Shown here: positions 10,635 to 20,191 of the stretch, in pieces
How the letters are laid out: each line of letters opens with the position of its first letter
Numbering within the stretch: position 1 is the stretch's first letter
From: Denticeps clupeoides
Lineage: Eukaryota > Chordata > Actinopteri > Clupeiformes > Denticipitidae
Length of the DNA stretch: 64,000 nt
Assembly: GCF_900700375.1 (NCBI RefSeq)
Contig: NC_041717.1
Coordinates: 20,236,310 to 20,300,309, forward strand
Direction of reading: 5' to 3'
Position numbers and translations under genes: made by a program
The notes under the pieces: generated by a model
The model's database searches: none
What the model was told of the DNA's origin: nothing
The model's input: only the letters and a program-made list of their open reading frames with translations

Positions 10635-13600
10635 GAGGCTCTGTTACAAACAACCTCACCTACCCCACCCTGTCATCTACTTCTGAAACAAGTGTGGTAG
10701 GTGGGCTCTGGAACTGTCAATCTGCTGTTAAAAAAGGTGACTTTATCTCTGGTCTCACTACTCTCCACTCCCTAAAATTCCTGGCACTAACAGAGACCTG
10801 GACAGAACACGTTCTCCCACACTCCTAGAAAAACTGGGAGAGGAGGGGGTACTGGCCTTTTAATGTCAAGAAATTGGTCCTTCACACCAATGCCTCTGAC
10901 ACATCTTAACATCTCTTCTTTCGAATTCCATGCAGTCTCAGTTTCTTCTAGGGCTGCACGATTTGGGGAAAAATACCTATTGCGATTATTGAGATCAATA
11001 TTGCGATATGCGATTGCGATATGATAAAGGACACTTGCTTGTATATCAGTGAAATGTTTAATTTCAAAGTGAAACATACAAACTACTTATAACAACCTGA
11101 AATGCCCAGTGCTTTCAAAATACAATATTCTACAAAATTAAAAAAATCACAAAAAACTCTTTTACATTACTGTCGAACGACAAACCCTGGTAAGGCTAAA
11201 CAACTGTTTTGATTATATTTGGCCATTATAAAATCCCGTATTATAGTTCTTACGTTTAACAAAAACGTTGTTTGGAGGCTGAATTGAACACAGGGATGCA
11301 TAGCTTTGCTAGCTTAGCTAAGGTTAATATTTGTAAACTGAGGTGAATTTCTTTAGGAAACCTTCAAAGTTTGAGAAAAGTTAACAGCTAAGAACAGTCT
11401 AAATAGTTAATGCCTACGTTTAGCCAAAACGTTGTTTGGAGGCTGACTTGAACACAGGAATGCATAGCTTCGCTAGCTTAGCCTAGCTTAGCTAAGGTTA
11501 AGACTTATAAAACGGGATTTTTATAATGGGCAAATATATTCAAAACAATTGTCCAGCCTTACCTATGAAATGTAATCCCCGGGATCTGGTTTGGAGCGTA
11601 CAGCGGTTTGTACAGCCCCAAGCAGCACAAGAGGGAGGCATTTTTATGCACTTCTCTCCATAGACATGTATATGCTTCACGCCACAGCAGAGCCTCTTAC
11701 AATATAGCGGCGACGTTGACGTACGATGCAGCGCGTCATGCGGTGTCTATCCATATGTCTCCGAATCGAAAGTCATGTGACTATATAAGTCACATCCGAC
11801 TGAAGTGAGACTTCAGTCAGCGTGCAAACTTTAAGAGAATGGATCGGATATGTTGCCGATCCAATCCATGTACTAATCATTTAAATCGCAGCTTTTCGCG
11901 TTCATGTAATCGCACAGACTGACATCGCGATTGCGATTAGATTAATCGTGCAGCACTAGTTTCTTCTCCTGTGAACATCATTCTCATAGTCTTATATCGC
12001 CCTCCAGGGCCACTTGGGACCTTTATAGATGAATTGGACACTCTCCTCAGCATTTTCTCTTTAGAAACCCCCCTAACTCTCCTTGGTGACTTCAACCTTC
12101 CATCAGCCCAGCTCCAATCATCCTGCCTTCTTCCTCTTCTCCACTCTTTTTCCTTGACCAACAGCAACATCTCACCCACACACAAAGGAGGGAATGTCCT
12201 AGACCTGGTCTTCAGTCGTCCTTCTCCAACTTCTGACCTTTCTTCCACTCCCCTTCACATCTCTGACCACCACTTCCTGACCTTCACACTCACTGTACCT
12301 ACAGGATCCACAACTGTCCCCCATCCATCCTTCATTAGACACAACCTTCACACTGTCTCACCTTCATCTGTATCTTCCTGTATTCTTTCACATCTCCCAA
12401 CCTCTGACTCATTCTTCTCCTTACCACTAGAGACCACTACTAACTTTCTCCTCACCTCACTTTCCCTTTCCATTGATCAACTCTGTCCTCTATCAACAAA
12501 ACCCAAAATGACTTTTCCCCCTGCACCCTGGCTCTCTGATACATTGCGCAGCAATCGAAGAGTACTTCGAGCAGCGGAGAGAAAATACAAGAAATCTCAA
12601 CTTAACTCAGACCTACTGTATTACCAGAATCTTCTGCGCAAATTTTCCACTAACCTCACTGCTGCTAAAACTGCTTTTTACAAAGCAAAACTAGAAACCT
12701 CTGCCCACAACCCTCAAAAACTCCACAACATCTTCTTATCCCTACTCAACCCCCCGACTCCCCCTGCCCCAACTTCCTTAACAGCTGATGATTTTGCCAA
12801 CTTGTTCACAGGGAAGATTGAAAAAATCTGTGAGACATTCTCCACCACTAATCCTACTCTTTCTTCTGAAAATCCTACAACTACTCTAAACTACTCAATT
12901 TTCTAAGATCACATCTGATGAAATCATTCAGATAATATCTACAGGCAACCCAACCACCTGTCCACTAGATCCAATACCTTCTGCAATGTTTAAACCATCT
13001 CCCCTGACCTCATCCCTTTCATTTCTTATATCATAAACAGCTCAATCTCATCTGGCCATGTACCATCCGCCTTTAAAACCGCCAGGGTTCTTCCAATCCT
13101 AAAGAAACCCACTGCTGATCCTACAGACATTAACAATTACAGACCAGTTTCCCTCCTCTCATTTCTATCCAAAATCCTTGAGCGCTGTGTCTACAACCAG
13201 CTATCACTCCATCTATCACAGAACAACCTCCTGGATCCTAACCAGTCTGGCTTCAGAACAGCTCATTCCACCAAGACTGCCCTTTTGGCAGTTACCGAGC
13301 AGCTACATGCAGCCAGATTGGCAAAACTGTCATCGGTTCTTATTCTCCTTGACCTATCTGCAGCATTTGACACCGTTAACCACAAGACTCTCTTGTCAAT
13401 CCTGAAGAGGCTTGGAATTCGGGGCTCAGCATGGCAGTGGTTTGCTTCCTACCTTGATGAGCGATCTTACCAAGTGACTTGGAAAGGATCCACCTCTACC
13501 TCACATAGACTCTCCGCTGGTGTCCCTCAAGGCTCGGTGCTAGGTCCTCTCCTTTTCTCCCTCTACACGAGATCACTTGGTGAGGTCATTTCCTCACATG

Positions 13601-13945
13601 GACTATCTTACCACTGCTATGCTGACGACACACAACTCCTCTTCTCCTTTCCTCCCTCTGACCCACATGCTGCTTCCAAAATCTCTGCATGTCTAACCAA
13701 CATCTCATCTTGGATGGCAGTCCATCACCTCCAACTCAATCCCACCTTCACCACATCAGGATCTTGCTATTTACCTAGACAACTCGCAACTCGCAGACAA
13801 CAGAGTGAATAAAATAGATGTATTCATAGTTGGGGTCCTTGTGAACCGGAATTGATCTCTTCATCGATGGTAACTTAAGCACGTTGTAAGTCGCTCTGGA
13901 TAAGGGCGTCTGCCAAATGCCGTAAATGTAAATGTAAAATGATAA
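10635..13945 (+). mobile_element. L2-clade LINE, interrupted by a hAT element
   Basis: Endonuclease segment: a frame at 11971-12906 with LYRPPGPLGTFIDELD, LLGDFNLPS and DHHFL. Reverse transcriptase segment: [28 protein letters not shown] and CYADDTQLL at 13285-13730. The ORF is broken by frameshifts and a stop, and the part after HHLQLNP is missing, so the copy is dead. The 3' end is the L2 tail GTCGCTCTGGATAAGGGCGT, CTGCCAAATGCCGTAAATGT with TGTAAA repeats at 13890-13940. A hAT element occupies 10949-11958. Confidence 0.9.
10949..11958. mobile_element. Non-autonomous hAT transposon in the L2 LINE
   Basis: Termini TAGGGCTGCACGATT and AATCGTGCAGCACTA are inverted repeats, and the flanks carry a perfect 8-bp target duplication GTTTCTTC (10941-10948, 11959-11966), diagnostic of hAT. 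Inside, a ~75-bp block (AACGTTGTTTGGAGGCTGA to TTCGCTAGCTTAG) occurs twice, near 11265 and 11425. No transposase frame is present. Confidence 0.92.
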
Positions 13946-13949
13946 AAAA

Positions 13950-14803
13950 AAAAAACTTCATTTATAAACATTGTATCAATTATACAGTTTAAACAAACTA
14001 TAAATATCTATTTACTTTATTTAAGTACACATTATTATTTGGAAAAAATATTTATTATTACTATCCAGAAGTTTAGGGAAGATATAAACATTTAAAACAA
14101 TAGTTACCAATTCAACTGTATATGTATGCATATATTTATTTTCCATTAGTTACTCAAATCACAAAATATGCATGAAAGGTTGATAAAACATGTCATTAAT
14201 GAATTGATGAATTTACATGGAATTACACTCTAGCTGAAGTAGTGCTACTTTTTTTCTCTCTTCTGACCAACGCGGTTTTCTGTCTCATAAAAGGGAGACT
14301 TTTGAAACTCCTCCCAGGTCATCTCTGCCTCTACATGGTACAAAGAGTAGACTTTTGCAGGACAGTAAATGCACTTTTCCTGCAACACCAGCAAAACCAG
14401 TATGAATATGGAGGCTGTTAGGGCCCTGCTTCAGTGGTAAGTGGCAGAATCTACATAGACGTCCAGTGGGATACTGTTGACCTCTCTAGTTCCTGTTGGA
14501 AGAAAGGAGTAGCAGCAAAGTCCTAGAAGCTCATCCTGGGGTCACATGCAAGACAATTTCTTGTGGTCTTTTTTTTTTGTTGCTGTTGTAGTGCCTGCTG
14601 CCTCTCCACAATTTCCTTCACCATCCTTTCTACATTGTCCCTTGTCAGAGATGATTCTGGCACCGGGGGACTCCTGGTGGGAGGGTTAAATTCTGTTGGT
14701 GGCAGGGTTCTGACAGTAACCTTGACCATCTCACCTCCTGTAGTAAGATGCTGCCACAGGTTCTGAGTCTCCTGGAGCCTCCCCTCACTCTCCTCAGCCC
14801 TGC
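13950..14803 (+). repeat. Inverted-repeat arm Y, left copy
   Basis: Reverse complement, with gaps, of 15600-15935. On the minus strand it can read RLQETQNLWQHLTTGGEMVK, then PPTEFNPPTRSPPVPESSLT, a Gln-rich stretch and CLACDPRMSF, with WEEFQKSPFYETENR further on. This looks like a decayed repeat-borne coding segment; I cannot name the family. The right copy keeps part of the same segment. Confidence 0.65.
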
Positions 14804-14805
14804 GT

Positions 14806-14832
14806 ACGTGATAACCACTACACTACGGAAAC
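14806..14832 (-). pseudogene. tRNA-Val 5' half
   Basis: Minus strand GTTTCCGTAGTGTAGTGGTT ATCACGT matches tRNA-Val up to the start of the anticodon stem, then changes abruptly into arm Y. It is a tRNA gene truncated at that junction. Confidence 0.8.
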
Positions 14833-14917
14833 GTGGCAGAACTGTCCAATATTTTATGAATGTTGCTTTTAAATGCGTTTGACACGGCTTGTATAGAGTA
14901 TGACTAAAAAAAATAAA

Positions 14918-14990
14918 TGTTTCCGCCCGGTTTCGAACCGAGGACCTTTCGCGTGTTAGGCGAACGTGATAACCACTACACTACGGAAAC
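14918..14990 (-). tRNA. tRNA-Val (anticodon AAC)
   Basis: Full 73-base cloverleaf on the minus strand with discriminator A and anticodon loop CTAACAC. It appears identical to the gene at 9995, including the G:U pair in the T stem, which supports a recent shared origin. Confidence 0.95.
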
Positions 14991-15131
14991 GAAACAGAAT
15001 AATGCGCTTTATTTTATGAATTTATAAATACGGCCAATATTCTACGACTGTTTCTTTTAAATGTGCTTGACACGTCTTGTTTTTATTTTTTATTGTTTTT
15101 AGAGAATGAACTAAAAAGAAAATAAAAAAAG

Positions 15132-15204
15132 TGTTTCCGCCCGGTTTCGAACCGGGGACCTTTCGCGTGTGAGGCGAACGTGATAACCACTACACTACGG
15201 AAAC
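15132..15204 (-). tRNA. tRNA-Val (anticodon CAC)
   Basis: Full 73-base cloverleaf on the minus strand. It differs from its neighbour by anticodon loop CTCACAC, so it decodes GUG, and has a fully paired T stem (CCCCGG/CCGGG region). Spacing to the next tRNA-Val is about 140 bases with similar AT-rich spacers, a small tandem array. Confidence 0.95.
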
Positions 15205-15339
15205 GCGGCGAAATAACGCGCTGTATTTTATGCTTTTATAAATAGGGGCAAGATTTTATCAACGTTGCTTTTATATGTGTTTGACACGTCTTGTTTTATT
15301 TATTTATTATCTATTTAGAGAATGAACTAAAAAAAGCTT

Positions 15340-15540
15340 AACTCCCCTTAACTTTTCCCATTCATGTCAGCGGTAGTTTTTAACAGTACGGATGTAATAT
15401 ATTTCCGGCCACTACGAGAGTTGGCGCTGTTTCGACTATTTTTTTCCCCGGTCAGCAGACGCGGTCTCCAGTACAAAGAATTTACCTTTGTCAGGACTAA
15501 CAGTCCATTTTGGAGGAATCAACTTTGCTCTGATCGAATG
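15340..15540 (-). repeat. tRNA-flanking repeat U, copy 3
   Basis: Minus-strand copy of the block at 9657-9880, again on the 5' side of tRNA-Val genes. Order and orientation relative to tRNA-Val are the same as at 9.7-10.07 kb, in mirror image. Confidence 0.7.
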
Positions 15541-15599
15541 GAAATTTTACATTTTTAATTAATTTTAATTAAAATTGTAATTTTATTTCCGCAAGGTAT

Positions 15600-15935
15600 A
15601 TTGAGCACCTTGAGTGAGGGGAGGCTCCAGGAGAACCTGTGGCAGCATCTTACCACAGGAGGTGAGGCGGTTAAGCTTACGGTCACTGCCCTGCCACCAG
15701 CAGAATTTAACCAGGAGTCCCCCAGTGCCAGAGTGTTATTCGTGTAATTCCATGTAAATTCATCATACTTTCAGACCTCATCATGACATATTTTAAAATT
15801 GAGTAACCCATGGAAATAATAATAATATGTATACGTATACATTCGAATAGGTGATTATTGTTTTAAATGTTTATATGTTCTCTAGACTTCGGTAGTAATG
15901 TGTACTTAAAGCAACAAAGAGCAATTTACAGTTTG
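15600..15935 (-). repeat. Inverted-repeat arm Y', right copy
   Basis: Mirror of 13950-14803 with an internal gap. It shares GGGGAGGCTCCAGGAGAACC, ATCTTACCACAGGAGGTGA, CCATGTAAATTCATCA and TTAAATGTTTATAT. It is followed by SINE-B and arm X'. Confidence 0.65.
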
Positions 15936-15973
15936 TTGAAAGTGTCCTCTATTCTTTCTCGATAGTTGATAGT

Positions 15974-16128
15974 AGCCTCGTGGGTAACACACTCTCCTAT
16001 GAAATCCCACTTACTACCACTGTGTCCCTGAGCAAGACAGGTAACCCTGAGTGTCTCCTGGGGGGGACTGTCCCTGTAACTACCGGTTGTAAGATTGTCT
16101 GATAATTTCTGAAAATGTAAATAAAGTT
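15974..16128 (+). repeat. SINE family B between arms Y' and X'
   Basis: Head GATAGTAGCCTCGTGGGTAA, body GTGTCCCTGAGCAAGACAGG, GGGGGGACTGTCCCTGTAAC; the L2-like end is decayed, with AAATGTAAAT at the end. Confidence 0.75.
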
Positions 16129-16139
16129 TATTATTGAAC

Positions 16140-16310
16140 ATTGCTTTTATTCTTAACAGTTTAAATTGAGTTTAAACAGCTGTGCCATAAGACTTTACTA
16201 TGTCGGTTCGGAGAATTTGAAATGTAACAGTGGTTCTGGGAAGTAATAATTAAACACACTTTGACAAACAAATAAAAAAAATATATAATAACTAATTATA
16301 ACTAGAAACA
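16140..16310 (-). repeat. Inverted-repeat arm X', right copy
   Basis: Mirror of 10441-10630. It ends just before the DNA element that starts at 16318. Confidence 0.7.
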
Positions 16311-16317
16311 AAAATCC

Positions 16318-17572
16318 CCAGGGGAAATTTTGATGGGTCTGTCCGGGCATTGGTCACAGCCGCGGGCATGTAATTTGTAAAATGGGAATTCTTTAATGTG
16401 GTACTGCAGTATCACTTCAAAGAAGTTTTATTTTACAAATGCTACCAATGCTAAAATTAGCGATCAATACATTCCAATGGGAAATGACCCTGTTTCAGCG
16501 TTAATAGCTCGGCCAGGCCCAGTCCGATCGCTTATAAAAGTAATAGCACACCTCACGCAACAAAGCTCTAATTTTTGATATATAACACGCGGGTGTGCGT
16601 GCTTCGGTACGACCCGCATTAATTGCCGAAAAAAGGCTGAAATAAATAATAATAAATAAATATTTTTTTTTCGCCCATTTACACTTTTTTGTTTTCCCAA
16701 ATTTGTGCATGATCCGTAAGTCCGACAAAGGTAAACCATACGTCAAATCGTCGGCCTTGGCGAGATCTACGAGACGACATCAATATCTTCTTTGTATGTC
16801 AAACCGTCTGGACACAAACTCCAAAAAAGTCAAATTTTGGGCTAGAATAATAAACGCGTTCCGAAAACACTTTTTGGCTAATTGCGCGCGGACCGTAAAT
16901 CCGGCCGAGCCGAGCCATACGTCAAACCGTGCGTAACGACAAGCCGCACGATTTGATATGAGAGTCGTGTGTGTGCTGTGAAGCGTTTCATCGCAAATTC
17001 TTGGAAACCAGATTTTTTCACACTTTTAATGTTTTGGACGTGATTTGTGGCCCTCCTGTAATCCCCAAAGAAGCAACCAATACGTCATTGTGTGTGGAGA
17101 GGTCAGGCCTTCGGCCTGACCTCTCCGTTTTTTTTGTGCGTCTCACGGCCTTAACGTGGCAGCCACAAATGCGAGACATGGCCTTTTTGGCCTTCTTCCC
17201 TATTTCCCATGTTTTCCTGACCACTGTTGGCGGTAGCAACACATCCAATATGTCAGATCGTGTGTCTCGGCGAGGCCTTCGGCCTCGCCTCGACTCCCGT
17301 GTCTCTAGCTTTTACGGCTGGTCACAGGGAGCTGAAAACCTCTTCCTCTGCGCAACAGTAAACCGTACTTTTTACGCTTTGAAGCCGATTTGTGGGCGGG
17401 CCGTGCGACCTACCAAAACAAAAAATATATCATCGTAAGTAGTTCGGCCTGACCACTCCGTTGTTTCTTTACGTTTGACGGTCTTCGCGTGGCGGTCTGT
17501 AACGTTCTTTAATGTTCTTTTTTGCCATTCTCAGCACAATAATAAATGGTCTGTCTTCCTGACAGACCCAAT
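16318..17572. mobile_element. Non-autonomous DNA element with GGGTCTGTC ends
   Basis: Ends CCAGGGGAAATTTTGATGGG and CTTCCTGACAGACCCA match those of the small copy at 513-753. The interior has two strong palindromes, GGTCAGGCCTTCGGCCTGACC near 17100 and GCGAGGCCTTCGGCCTCGC near 17270, and a 155-codon frame (16971-17438) with no family I recognise. No transposase motif is seen; the superfamily is unassigned. Confidence 0.65.
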
Positions 17573-20020
17573 AACCAAAAAATCACTTATGATTGATTAT
17601 TAAGTTGGAGTAGGTTTTTAAATTAAATACAACTGATACAAAGCTAATGTTAAATTTACAATATTTGCAAATAAAACCCTACAATTTAAGTTATTACTGT
17701 TATAGCACACATTTGATAAAGTCTCATTGGGAATGAGATTCTTGCCCTCTGAGAAAGAACTAGAGCAAAAACTCAAATCCTATTGGCTACCTTTAGTCAT
17801 TTGCATCCTATTGGCTGGTTGTCTGTTATGACTATCCATAATAAGAATGGCAAAGTAGGACGGCACTGCGGTCATCTCGCAGCAGCGCTAGATTATTCAC
17901 TGTATTATCTCATTTGTTTTTTTGATGATTCTGCTCACACCACAAACAAAACGGTTGTCTACATTACAGGATCTCCTGGGTTCGAGTCCCAGCAGCATCT
18001 ATATAGATGGATCATCCTGCAATATAATCTCATCTGTAATTTTTGATTTAACATGAACACGAAGAATCCTAAGCAATTTCCTGAAGCGGTTCAGAGACGC
18101 AGCAAATTGTCACCAAGACCTGCATTAGAATGACGTAGGAGACTTTTTTCTTTATTTTTTCCTCATTCATTTTTTCTTTATTTTTCTTTATAATTTCTTG
18201 ATTTACATTTTTTAGGCAATACATACAAAAAAGAAAGGGAACACAAAGATAAGACATTGTTGATCTGAATGAATGAAATATTCACACAAAAAGTATTGAT
18301 GGAAATCAAATGTATCAACCAATGGAGGTTTGGATTTGGAGTCACACTCAAAGTGAAAAACCACACTGCAGGCTGATCCATTTCTAATGTAATGTCCTTA
18401 AAACAAGAGAAAAGGAGGCTCAGTAGTGTGTGTGGCCTCCACGTGCCTGTATGACCTCCCTACAACGCTTGGCCATGATCCTGATGAAATGGTGGGTGGT
18501 CTTAACTGCTGACACAATCACATGAATCTCATTTCCTTGGAAAAATATCAAGATCCAAAGAACTATTCACCACCTCGATAAGCACCCTAACCAAATTCTT
18601 GTGAATAAATTCTTTAGGATGGAGTTGCTACGCTGAACCATTTAAGCGGTCTGGGGGGCTTCATGCTGAATCATAATTTTTTTTTAAATGACTCAGGCAA
18701 TGAAAAATTTTGTCCAGATAATCAGAGGAGTTTTGGAGGAGGACGGACCGGCTGAGGCGCCGTATTACTACTGTAGTCCAAGGATAGCGCTTGAAGGACT
18801 TCATGAATTTTTTTAACAGTTATATGAACGTCTCAGACAGAAAATGTGCACTACTGGGTCCAGAACGTGGACAAACGACAATGTGGAAGTGCCAGGCCAC
18901 GATGACCAAGATCCTGCCAGTCCATCCACCTGAAGCAGGTGATGGACAACAAAGCATTAAATGTTAAGCTGCGCAGAAACAATTAGACAATTGTTTTTCT
19001 TGGCGGAACATTTGAACACATCGTTTCTTGGATGAATATTTCTTGAACGCACAGATTCTTTGAAAGACATTTTAAATGCACATTTGACCTTCAGCTCTTC
19101 AGAGACAGTGTTTTAGGCAAAATAGGCAAATGCTAAAGGGCTCCACCCATCCAGGGGGCGCCAAAAAGTAGGATATAAAATAAAGAATGTGTGTTAAAAC
19201 TAGTTGGTATTAATGTGTCTTAATATGAAAAGAACGAGCCCATGTTTATTTACTTGCGTAGCAAAGCTATTAAGTAGTAGTAGTATTAATAATAATGATA
19301 TGTAACTTTCCTATAAAACCATAGAAAAGTTAGGAAAGATCAGCACTCTTGAGTAGGGGTGCCAATTTTGACACATTTAATATATTCGTACTGTTATTGA
19401 ACAACCTTTAATGTTTGTCAGTATTTCAGATGTGTGATGCTTAAGAAAGTGGAGAAAGGAGACAGCCCTCCAGAGCTGTCCAGCACAGTGAACGCAGGAA
19501 GGTCTCATTGTCATTTGTCCTGAGGGTGAAACATTTTGGGTTTCCCCCAAAAAATCTGTAATCCAAGAACTTGCTTAGCCTGTGATGCATGGCTAGACCT
19601 GGCATGCTCAGGGTGTGTCTTTTCCAGCGGACGGTCTTGGTATATACGTCCTTTCTGCGTTGTGTGTGCAGTGAAGAGCTCATGGTCAGGGGATCAGTTT
19701 CTAGTCTAACGTGTACAGCGTTATTAATTTTTTATCCTCATCTAACAAGCAACCACACCCTTCAAGGCGAAAAAAAACTAAAGTCTAGTTAAAAGGGAAG
19801 CTTATTTGTATAGCACATTTTCAGATTTTAAGTGGCAGAGAATATAGTATGTTTCAAGTTACGTAAAAAAAATTTACATACATATCATAACATGATTAAA
19901 AATATTATGAACAGCAGCCACATGTAATGTAGCTGTGAGTGACAATTATCATATTTCAAATATGCAATATATTCAATTTATTTATCATATTTGTACTAAA
20001 CTCCATGCCATTGCTCATAT
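17573..20020. other. No gene recognised; scattered repeat traces
   Basis: 17780-17820 has two ATTGGCT (CCAAT) boxes around an ATTTGCAT octamer, promoter-like but with no gene assignable downstream. 17970-18000 holds a tRNA T-arm-like GGGTTCGAGTCCC. 18420-18500 (GGCCTCCACGTGCCTGTATG) looks like a common fish dispersed repeat. The rest is unremarkable AT-rich DNA. Confidence 0.4.
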
Positions 20021-20022
20021 AG

Positions 20023-20128
20023 GGTTGTGGTAGCCTAGTCAAGACAATCGCCTATGAACCAGTACTCACAAACCATTGTGTCCCTGAGCAAGACACTTAA
20101 CCCCTGAGTTGCTCTCCCTGTCACTACC
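20023..20128 (+). repeat. SINE family B, truncated
   Basis: GTGGTAGCCTAGTCAAGACAA, CGCCTATGAACCAG and GTCCCTGAGCAAGACACTTA are recognisable; the L2-like tail is missing. Confidence 0.65.
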
Positions 20129-20191
20129 AAATCATGTCCCTGTGTGAGGAACTTCTGTTCCATGTGTGATCGAGCATATTTAAAACCAGCC

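Noticed and set aside
16971-17438. 155-codon open frame in the GGGTCTGTC element as a transposase
   Set aside because: No DDE spacing, zinc finger or other transposase feature could be seen; the frame spans GC-rich hairpins, which favour chance open frames.
17970-18002. tRNA-like T arm (GGGTTCGAGTCCC)
   Set aside because: No acceptor, D or anticodon arm could be built around it.
18420-18960. Stretch resembling a dispersed fish repeat
   Set aside because: Recognised only by general familiarity (GGCCTCCACGTGCCTGTATG); family and borders could not be supported.
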